Assembly (NCBI GenBank): GCA_033807695.1
Contig: CM066309.1
Location: 1,240,001-1,304,000, forward strand
Length of the DNA stretch: 64,000 nt
Direction of reading: 5' to 3'
Origin: Daedaleopsis sinensis
Taxonomy: Eukaryota > Basidiomycota > Agaricomycetes > Polyporales > Polyporaceae
Position 1 is the first letter of the stretch. Each line of letters begins with the position of its first letter. A program made the translations under genes and the position numbers. Positions 1 to 7,425 of this stretch are shown here, piece after piece. The notes beneath the pieces are model-generated. The model did not search any database, was not told the origin of the DNA, and saw nothing but the letters and a program-made list of their open reading frames with translations.

Positions 1-642
1 GAGTCGAAAGCGTCTTCTGAAATCTCGAGTATGATGGTGATCGTAGTCGTAGCATCGCCTTCTACGAAGTGCGGTCCTTGCATTGATTGTGTTCGCAACT
101 TGACCGGCCGCGCCGATTGAAGGCGTATCTGAATACCATAGCCATCGTCAGAGACGAACCGCACACTATATGCTCGTCTTGCGAGCGCGCTGCGTTACGT
201 GGTGACAGATACAGATCTCTCGTAGCTGTCCAGGTACAGCTCCTCCGTGCTGTACGTCGCCTTGAACGAGGGGTTGCCGAGCAAGAACTACGTGTCCGCG
301 CGACCCCGCTCGCCTGCGGCCAGCACGTTCGTCGCGCGTAAGAGGGGACAGTTGTCAGACTCCCGCATTCCAACACTGTGAGTCTGACAGCTTCAACTTA
401 CATGGTGCTGAAGTTATGACACTTGCGTAGCTCCTAGTACGCCTCGTGCCAAATTAAAGCCCCTAGTCAGGCCGGGTGTATCCCTCCCTTTAGACCGGTG
501 CCATAGTCGAACCTCAGAGTCAGGATATACATACATGAAAGTGAACAAGAGTCACCAGGTATGGTCCTTCGAGCTCGAGATTCCGTCATGATCCTCTCCG
601 CGTCCGTCTGAATCTCTGCAGCCACTCTGCATGGATGCCGGA
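1..642 (-). pseudogene. Possible exons of an unidentified minus-strand gene, partial and perhaps broken
   Basis: I do not recognise this gene. On the minus strand a coding-like segment ends near 288 (peptide beginning FLLGNPSFKATY, then STEELYLDSYERS). A GTATCT donor follows and a CAG acceptor after about 84 nt, then an open segment (VEGDATTTITIILEISED) that runs off the left edge. Upstream in the same frame a TAG at 289-291 is either an intron acceptor or a premature stop. Farther upstream, the sequence flanking the retrotransposon (556-642 and 6533-6687) is open in one minus-strand frame once the element is ignored. The pieces could belong to one gene broken by the insertion, but the exons cannot be joined confidently. 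It could also be chance open frame. Confidence 0.25.
638..642. repeat. Left 5-bp target-site duplication of the copia element (CCGGA)
   Basis: CCGGA is repeated at 6533-6537, immediately outside the other LTR. Five base pairs is the usual duplication length for this superfamily. Confidence 0.9.
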
Positions 643-895
643 TGTTAAAACCTATCCCGTACGTCAGCTAATGCTCACTCGTGTGGTAGTAGAACGAGTG
701 TATTGACCTATCCCGTACGTCAGTTAATGCTACAGACGTACGTTAGTCAATCTATGAGGAGATAGGACGTGGGGAAGGAACGTACCTCACTCGTGTGGTA
801 GTAGAACGAGTGAGGTTCGTTATGTGACTAGCGTAGAGTATATACGTAGCCGGGTGATACCGACGAGGGGAGAATTGGCGCTAGCGCGCTCAACA
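643..895 (-). repeat. 3' LTR of the copia element, 253 bp, uninterrupted
   Basis: Matches 5761-5939 plus 6451-6532 almost exactly; differences seen are GCTAAT/GTTAAT near 668 and GTAGAG/GTGGAG near 835. Inside it a block starting CCTATCCCGTACGTCAG occurs twice (from 651 and 712). A 25-nt inverted repeat (arms CACTCGT/ACGAGTG) occurs twice at 676-700 and 788-812. A TATATA motif lies about 50 nt from the U3 end. Confidence 0.95.
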
Positions 896-904
896 CTCCT
901 CCTC
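896..904 (-). promoter_or_regulatory. Polypurine tract of the copia element
   Basis: On the minus strand the nine bases before the 3' LTR are GAGGAGGAG, directly adjacent to the LTR's TGTTGAGC end. This is the expected site and composition for plus-strand DNA priming. Confidence 0.75.
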
Positions 905-992
905 GACCAGAAGACGGTAGAGGTAGAGAGGTAAGGGTAGGACGAAACGAAAAGGACAGAATAGAAGGACAATCTCCTCCTCGCATGGAGAC

Positions 993-3900
993 CTAACGTA
1001 AACCGAGAAAACCGCGAAGGCGGATGAAAGCGGGGGACGCGAGAGGTTTGGTAAAAATATCTGCAAGGTTGTTGGCGCTCGGAATGTAATGTACGGAAAC
1101 GAAGTTCTCGGCAGTGTGGTGACGAAGGATGTGATGCTTGATCTCAATGTGCTTAGTACGAGCGTGGAAGGACTGATCGCCGGAAAGAACGATGGCGCCG
1201 TTGTTGTCCACGAAGAGCGGAGAAGCGACAGACTGAGGGTAACCGAGAGCGTCGAGCAATTGCCGCAACCAAACACACTCCTTTGATGCGTCGGCGGCGG
1301 CGATGTACTCGGCTTCGGTTGAAGAGTCGGAGACGGAATGCTGCTTCCGGGCCGCCCAAGACACGACGCCAGAGCCGAGGGAGAAGCAGTACCCGCCGAC
1401 GGATTTCCGAGAGTCTGGGCAGCGCGCCCAATCAGAGTCGGAAAATCCGAGCAGGTTTGCGACACGGGCACCGCCGAGAGTGAGCTCGAGATCCCGAGTG
1501 CCCTTGAGGTAGCGGACGACGCGTTTAGCGGCCTCCCAGTGATCCGGGGTGAAGCAATCGAGGAATTGGGACAGTTGCTGGAGGGCGAACGAAATGTCCG
1601 GTCGGGTAGCGACAGCGATGTAGTTCAGGGTGCCTACGAGGGAGCGGTAGGGAAGGTGCGCGACGGCGGCGTGCTCGGTGGAGGCGTTCTCACGGGAAAG
1701 TTTCAAAGCGGGATCCATCGGGGTAGAGACGGGAGTCGCGGAACCCAGATGAAATTCCTGCACGATCTTGTCAATCAGCGCGGTCTGAGACAGGGACACG
1801 GTGCGAAGAGTGCGGTCGTGGCGGATGGAGATGCCGACACAGAAGCGAGCAGCCCCCAAATCGGAGATCTCCCAGGCAGCGCGCAGGTCTGATTTGAAAC
1901 GTGTTCCCGCATCGGCGCAGCTGATTCCGGCGAGGAAATCGTCGACGTAGGCACCGGTAATGACGCCTCCTTCGGCGGTTACGCGAACGTAAATACTGAG
2001 TTCGCAGAGTACGCGCACGAAGCCGACTGATTTCAAGTGAGCGTCCATGGTCCTGTTCCAAACGCGGCCGCTGTTGGGAAGACCGTATAGCCCCTTGACG
2101 AGCTTCCAGACCCATGACTCTTTCCCATTCTCCTCGAAGCCCGGAGGCTGATCCATGTAACACTCTTCACCGTCGCCAAGAAGGCCGTACAAGTAAGCGG
2201 TCTTGATGTCGACCTGGTGTAATTCCCAGCCGAGCGCGGCGGTGACGTGACAGATTACGCGGAAAGACTCCATGCGCATAGTTGGTGATGAGGTCTTGGT
2301 GTAGTCCTGCCCGAAGACGGCTTCGTTCCCGCGGGCGACCCAGCGAACTTTGAATCGAACCGGTTCACCGAGTTCGTTACGCTTGAGTCGGAAGACGGGG
2401 CGACCGCGCATGATTTTGCGGTTGGCGGGGACGGCGGATCGAGGGATCAATTCGTAAACTCCGAGGTCGCGAATTGATTTGAACTCGTCCTGCAGGGCGG
2501 CACGCCACTGGTCCGCGAACGGGCTATCGAAAGCCTCACGCAATGAACTGGGGTCGCCGGTGTAGTCACTGTCGAGTTGGAGCGAGGCGGCGAGAGCGAG
2601 ATCGGCGTCCGACCATAAAGCGTCGGCGGCAGCGGTCCAGGCGCCGTGGCGAGCCACACGTTCGGCGCGGACACGCTCACCCGCGGCGGCAGACTCCTCC
2701 ACGAGTTCGCGCAAGCGATCGATGTGGGGCAACCCGGCGGCTGCCGCGCACTTCTCAGTAGGCTGTCGAGCGCGCACGGGACGGGGCGAACGGGGCTGAA
2801 CGGTGGGCAAAGCAGCGGGTGCCGGCACGTCAATGATGGCGGGAGGCATGATGGGAGGCGGCGGCGCGGGAGCAACGACGGGAGGTAGTGGCGGAGCCAC
2901 GGGAGGCGGCGCAACAGAGACGACGGGAATAGGTACGGATGGCGGGTCGTCGTCGGGCACGGGAGACAGTGAAGGGGAGGGTAAAGGGGACGGAACGGTA
3001 TGTGTGACGCAATGCAAAGGGTCCTCGTGAGATTCGATAAACTGTACGTGGAAGGAGGAAACGACACGATGGGTAGCGCGATGGTAGCAACGGTACGTCT
3101 TAGAGTCGGGCCCGTATCCGATTAAAACGCATTCAAATGAGCGTGGGCGAATCTTAGGGTTATGGGTGTTCAAAAGGACAAAGGCGCGGCAACCGATCTC
3201 GCGCAAATGTGTAGTGGAGGGGCGCTTGCCCGAAAAGAGGTGTTCGGGTGAGAGGTTTCCCGGAACGGTGGATGAGGGGGTAAGGTTGTAGAGATAACAA
3301 GACGTAACGTAAAACTCGTCCCATCTGTTCTCAGGGACCGAGGCAGCCAGGCGCATGGTGCGAGAGCGTTCCATCAAACTGCGGTGCAAGCGTTCGACGC
3401 GGCCGTTGTGGGCCGAGGTGTAGGGAGCGGTACGTCGCACGCGTATCCCAAGTTCAGCACAGACGGTGTCGATCTCGGCGGTAACGAGCTCCCCGTTGTC
3501 GATCTGGATTGCGCGGAGGGTGTGACCAGCGGCGCGGAAAGCGAGGACGAATCGACGGAAGACTGTAGACATGGCAGATTTGGATGGGGTAGGGAAGGCC
3601 CATGCTTTAGAAGAGAAGTCGTCTAATAAATCTAGAGAATACAGGTTGCCGGTCGCAGATTTGGTGGTCTGCGGACCGGCGCCGTCTATGTATAACAAGT
3701 CGCCCACAGCCTTCGATCTCTCCCCAGTTCTAGTCTTCGGTACCGTCGATCGAGTCTGTTTCCCGAGGATGCAAGGTTCGCATTTGAATGGAGGCTCAGA
3801 AAGGTCGAGGGGCGTACCTTCGGCGCGGAGCCCTTGAGCTATGGTCCACGCGACGCGGTAGTTGGGGTGCCCCCATCGACGATGGATGGTCTCGATGTTC

Positions 3901-5603
3901 GGTAGACGGACGGCGACTAGCGCGGACTCGGGCAACGCTGACGTCAGAGTGAAGAGCGCGTGACCACGGCGAGCACCGCGGAACACGATAGAACCAGACG
4001 GAGCAGAGAGAGTGACGCCGGAGCGCTGGAAGGTGACAGCGAGATCAGAGGGGCCGTCGCAGAGTGCGCGGACAGAGATTAGACGGACGGTCGCATCGGG
4101 GACGTATAGAGCGTTGTCGAGACGGAGACAATTCCCCCCATCGAGACGATGGCGAATAGTGCCGATGCCGGTCGCAAAGATGACCGCACCGTTAACGCCT
4201 TTGATACCGTGAGGGGGGATGGGGCGGAAGTCGACAAGATCCGAGCGAATCGGCGTGAGGTGGACGGAGGCACCAGAGTCGAACACGAAGTCGCCAGAAT
4301 GCGCCGTGCCAGCAGCCAGAGCGTGATCAGAAGCCACGAGAGCGAGGTCATCTGCCATAGTCCAAGCGGCAATGTGAGCGGAATCCTCGGGGCCCGAGGT
4401 GAGCTCCAGAATCCAAGGGGGAACGTCGGCGCCGTTGATGATCGCATCGGTAGACAGGCCGGAACCCCCCATGTGGAGGTCGCCAGACAAGGCCAGGCCG
4501 GCAAACTCGCCAGCGACAGTGGCAGCGGGAGACACGGCGGCGTCGTCAGGAAAGATGGCGAACCCATTATGGATAAAGTATGCAGTGCCGTCGGCGGTCT
4601 TGTGTAACTGCTGGCGGCCGCCGGAGAACTTCCCGGGCGGAGGACCTTTGCCCTTCCCGGACTTGCGCGCACGGATCTCAGCAAGGATGGCGTCGCGCTG
4701 ATCGAAGCATTTGCCGCCCGGCTGGAAGCACTTGTCGGTGGTGTGGCCGCGACGCTTGCAATTGATGCAGAGGGGGCGGCTGTCGACCTGGGCAGCCAGA
4801 GCCAAAGAACCGACAGCGGGGACAGAGTCGTTAGCGTTCATTTGCTGTTGCTCGAGCTCCATGATCCGGATGATGCGGGTCATGGTCAACGGGTTGGTCG
4901 TATCGGACTGCGCGTTGATAAGCTGGTTGGCGACGTGTTTCAAGTCGCCACCCGCAAGGATATGGAGCACAGCGACGATCGCGAGAGACTCGGCGGTGAA
5001 GACGCCCATGTTAACGATGTGCTCGCACTCTTCCAAGATCTGACGTGCTTGACCAGGCAAGGGCTTAGACACGTCGAACTTGAAGCCAAGGAGGTCACGG
5101 AGGCGGAGAGCCTGAGCGTAGGGACCCTGCTTGGAGTGACGGTGCTTCAACAAGGACCACATAACAAGGGCGGTAGACGCCTTGTCGATGATGACGCGGT
5201 CCTCGCCCGAAGCGCGTGCGGAGCAGTAGGCGCGCACCATCCGGTCGTTGCCGACCCAGATACAGTACTCGGTTGGCCAGAGGGATTGGTTGGGGCAGAG
5301 GGTCGTGCCGTCGAGCCAACTTGTGAGGTTCCCAGAGCACATAGCGAGGGTGTTGATGATACGTTTGGACCAGTCATGCCAGTTGTTGCGAGACAGATCC
5401 AAGTGCTTGTCCTCGGGGAAAGCGGTGTGGACGGCGGAGGAAACCGAACCAGCGACGACGTACGGTTTCGTGGGCGCGACGGCCGGGATGGGGGCAATCG
5501 CGATAGAGGGGGATGACGCGGATGAGGACGTACTCAGGGGATCTCCTCCTGAAAGAGGAGGTAGGAGGCTCCCGGGAGCTGAAGGTGACGCGTTGTCATT
5601 CAT
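993..5603 (-). CDS. Ty1/copia Gag-Pol polyprotein, intact
   Basis: One open frame of 1,536 codons from the ATG at 5603 encodes the capsid and all enzymes for retrotransposition. The frame stays open up to 5699, but this ATG starts a Ser/Pro-rich N-terminus and is the first methionine. Approximate residues: Gag with a CCHC zinc knuckle (CINCKRRGHTTDKC, 274-287); aspartic protease DSGAS (about 441); integrase HHCC zinc-binding domain (about 570-610) and catalytic D, D, E in YIDGAG, IDNGE and GRVERLH with DD35E spacing (about 638-740); a Pro-rich linker; reverse transcriptase with VDIKTAYLYG and the YVDD box (about 1218); and RNase H with SDSDW and DSSTEAEY (about 1400-1425). Every key residue is present with no stop or frameshift, so it could be functional. 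There is no separate gag stop, as in many copia elements. Confidence 0.97.
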   Translation of the reverse strand: MNDNASPSAPGSLLPPLSGGDPLSTSSSASSPSIAIAPIPAVAPTKPYVVAGSVSSAVHTAFPEDKHLDLSRNNWHDWSKRIINTLAMCSGNLTSWLDGTTLCPNQSLWPTEYCIWVGNDRMVRAYCSARASGEDRVIIDKASTALVMWSLLKHRHSKQGPYAQALRLRDLLGFKFDVSKPLPGQARQILEECEHIVNMGVFTAESLAIVAVLHILAGGDLKHVANQLINAQSDTTNPLTMTRIIRIMELEQQQMNANDSVPAVGSLALAAQVDSRPLCINCKRRGHTTDKCFQPGGKCFDQRDAILAEIRARKSGKGKGPPPGKFSGGRQQLHKTADGTAYFIHNGFAIFPDDAAVSPAATVAGEFAGLALSGDLHMGGSGLSTDAIINGADVPPWILELTSGPEDSAHIAAWTMADDLALVASDHALAAGTAHSGDFVFDSGASVHLTPIRSDLVDFRPIPPHGIKGVNGAVIFATGIGTIRHRLDGGNCLRLDNALYVPDATVRLISVRALCDGPSDLAVTFQRSGVTLSAPSGSIVFRGARRGHALFTLTSALPESALVAVRLPNIETIHRRWGHPNYRVAWTIAQGLRAEGTPLDLSEPPFKCEPCILGKQTRSTVPKTRTGERSKAVGDLLYIDGAGPQTTKSATGNLYSLDLLDDFSSKAWAFPTPSKSAMSTVFRRFVLAFRAAGHTLRAIQIDNGELVTAEIDTVCAELGIRVRRTAPYTSAHNGRVERLHRSLMERSRTMRLAASVPENRWDEFYVTSCYLYNLTPSSTVPGNLSPEHLFSGKRPSTTHLREIGCRAFVLLNTHNPKIRPRSFECVLIGYGPDSKTYRCYHRATHRVVSSFHVQFIESHEDPLHCVTHTVPSPLPSPSLSPVPDDDPPSVPIPVVSVAPPPVAPPLPPVVAPAPPPPIMPPAIIDVPAPAALPTVQPRSPRPVRARQPTEKCAAAAGLPHIDRLRELVEESAAAGERVRAERVARHGAWTAAADALWSDADLALAASLQLDSDYTGDPSSLREAFDSPFADQWRAALQDEFKSIRDLGVYELIPRSAVPANRKIMRGRPVFRLKRNELGEPVRFKVRWVARGNEAVFGQDYTKTSSPTMRMESFRVICHVTAALGWELHQVDIKTAYLYGLLGDGEECYMDQPPGFEENGKESWVWKLVKGLYGLPNSGRVWNRTMDAHLKSVGFVRVLCELSIYVRVTAEGGVITGAYVDDFLAGISCADAGTRFKSDLRAAWEISDLGAARFCVGISIRHDRTLRTVSLSQTALIDKIVQEFHLGSATPVSTPMDPALKLSRENASTEHAAVAHLPYRSLVGTLNYIAVATRPDISFALQQLSQFLDCFTPDHWEAAKRVVRYLKGTRDLELTLGGARVANLLGFSDSDWARCPDSRKSVGGYCFSLGSGVVSWAARKQHSVSDSSTEAEYIAAADASKECVWLRQLLDALGYPQSVASPLFVDNNGAIVLSGDQSFHARTKHIEIKHHILRHHTAENFVSVHYIPSANNLADIFTKPLASPAFIRLRGFLGLR

Positions 5604-5743
5604 GGTTGGTCGAGATCGTGGCGTCGACGAAGAGGAAATCCAATCGGATGAAAGAACGCGGTAGAAAACCGGTGTAAGGGGTTGCGCCCGTGTGCACACG
5701 AGGCTGATGTACGGAGATAGCGGTTTGATCTACGGGGATCAAA

Positions 5744-5760
5744 CGCAGGGGCTCATAACC
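5744..5760 (-). promoter_or_regulatory. Primer-binding site matching the anticodon arm of initiator tRNA-Met
   Basis: The plus-strand bases CGCAGGGGCTCATAACC directly next to the 5' LTR read as the D-side/anticodon region of eukaryotic initiator tRNA-Met (CAT anticodon), with one extra G compared with the yeast tRNA as I remember it. The PBS on the element strand is the complement. Pairing therefore ends inside the anticodon loop rather than at the tRNA 3' CCA, which points to a cleaved half-tRNA primer as established for Drosophila copia. Confidence 0.75.
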
Positions 5761-6532
5761 TGTTAAAACCTATCCCGTACGTCAGTTAATGCTCACTCGT
5801 GTGGTAGTAGAACGAGTGTATTGACCTATCCCGTACGTCAGTTAATGCTACAGACGTACGTTAGTCAATCTATGAGGAGATAGGACGTGGGGAAGGAACG
5901 TACCTCACTCGTGTGGTAGTAGAACGAGTGAGGTTCGTTAGGACCCCCGAATATACGCCCAGAGCTCCGATCCCCCGACCACCGAAAACGGGCCCGGAGG
6001 GCCCGCAAAGTTTGATCCAAATCACCGAAATCTGGCCTGTTGGAGGCCGATGTTGTATGCCCGAAATACACACCTTGGCCGACGGCTTGTATCCACCGGA
6101 CCACCGAATATGCCCTTACCGGTCACCGGAGGCCGAGCTGGGCCGAGCTGGCCGAGAAATTGTCATTAACTAACCTCGCTTTCACCGTTGAATAGGTTTC
6201 CCTAAACGCTTATAAAGTCGTATCAAACCCATCATTATAAGGAGAGGAAAGCAGGCGGCGTCAAATTGCTCGCAGATCTGATAAGCGCCCGAGCGCTTTT
6301 GAAGCCTATATGCCTGAAAACACCGAATCTAACCGGTTTTTGGGCAAGTTATGGGACAAATCACCGAAATTGGGGGTCAAAGGCCGGTCAAAAAATCACC
6401 GAAACTGGCATTTTTGGGATCAAAGCTCTAGGCGGATATTCGGGGGTCCTGGTTCGTTATGTGACTAGCGTGGAGTATATACGTAGCCGGGTGATACCGA
6501 CGAGGGGAGAATTGGCGCTAGCGCGCTCAACA
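5761..6532 (-). repeat. 5' LTR of the copia element, split by a MITE
   Basis: LTR sequence runs 5761-5939, is interrupted by the MITE and its duplicated target (5940-6458), and continues to 6532. Removing 519 bp restores 253 bp. In element orientation the break is about 25 nt downstream of the TATATA motif at 6476-6481, near where transcription would start. Confidence 0.95.
5940..6450. mobile_element. 511-bp MITE, hAT-like by target-site length
   Basis: The ends are inverted repeats of about 27 bp: AGGACCCCCGAATAT(A)CGCC at the left, and the reverse complement of the right end begins AGGACCCCCGAATAT(C)CGCC. GGTTCGTT flanks both sides (5932-5939 and 6451-6458); this 8-bp duplication is typical of hAT elements. 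If the shared A is counted as target, the duplication is 9 bp and a Mutator-like origin is possible. CACCGA occurs at 5980, 6023, 6102, 6321, 6362 and 6397, resembling the subterminal transposase-binding repeats of hAT elements. There is no credible coding capacity, so it must be mobilised in trans. Confidence 0.9.
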
Positions 6533-6537
6533 CCGGA

Positions 6538-7425
6538 TACTGAGAGTAGCGTCCTCGAACAAGGAGCACATGGCGTGAGCGTATTCGGGCCCCGTTCCAT
6601 TCCACGAGGGACGGTGTTGGAGGGAATCGACGCGGATAACAGGGGGTCGGTCGTACGGGGTGTGTGTAGCAGTGAACACGTACGCCACTGTTTGATCACG
6701 ATATTACTTGTTCATTGTTGCGGACTAGCTGAAGTGGTTGAGTATATGCTTTAGTACTAGTACTGATCAGTACTGATACTCGTTCGTCCATAATTGCAGA
6801 TCCGGATATCCTGTCGGTCACAAAGTTCAATAATGTGCCACCGATGTGAAAGGTCTGGAAGGGGGGTGAAAGGATGGTGAACCTTATTTCAGAGGTGCAT
6901 ATATATGCAGACGACACCCCCATCCTCCCCATCTACTATACTCCCCACATCTTCTCCGCATACTCATTACTATCGACCTGTTTTCTCGAATATCAACAAG
7001 TGATTGAGGTTTGCAATTGTGCTTGGTGGTCGTGGCGTACCACGATGAGGCGCTGACTCTTGCATCTACACCTGCCGCAGCCAGCCAGTCAAAACAAAAG
7101 CTATCAAGAACTATGTGTATACATAAAGATCAGACTTTCTGTTGTCAACGCACACGATCCACATACCTCCCTACAGCCTCCCTAGGCGACGACTCCGACA
7201 ACAAAAGCAGTTGCGCCGACGTTGCCACATCGAGGGTCGGACTTTGTTCCCGGCGAATGCCGTAGGCGGTAAGCGGACGATTTTGACTCACACACACTTT
7301 CTCTCTGCGACTCGACTCACCCCTTCCTGTTCTATGTTGGCGACAGAAATCACTGCTTTTACATCCGCAAAGCTCGCCGAACGCGTTCTTGGCCTGATTC
7401 TCCTCCTCATATCTCTCAGCCCAAC
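6538..7425. other. Intergenic; 5' region of the next gene
   Basis: 6538-6687 is open on the minus strand and may be an exon cut by the retrotransposon. The rest has no convincing gene. From about 6900 the plus strand becomes pyrimidine-rich, as in promoters and 5' leaders of basidiomycete genes, and leads to the ATG at 7426. Confidence 0.5.

Larger units (their letters stand above)
643..6532 (-). mobile_element. Full-length Ty1/copia LTR retrotransposon with a MITE nested in its 5' LTR
   Basis: The element reads on the minus strand. LTRs at 643-895 and 5761-6532 are each 253 bp once the 519 bp caused by the nested MITE is removed. They begin TGTT and end AACA in either orientation and differ at only about two positions by eye. 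The 5-bp sequence CCGGA lies immediately outside both LTRs (638-642 and 6533-6537), a target-site duplication. A primer-binding site abuts the 5' LTR at 5744-5760 and a polypurine tract abuts the 3' LTR at 896-904. One uninterrupted gag-pol frame fills the interior, in the order protease, integrase, reverse transcriptase, RNase H, which defines Ty1/copia. Few LTR differences and an intact frame suggest a fairly recent insertion. Confidence 0.97.

Noticed and set aside
5604..5699. N-terminal extension of the copia polyprotein upstream of the ATG at 5603
   Set aside because: The frame is open but begins without ATG and lies in the leader between primer-binding site and gag.
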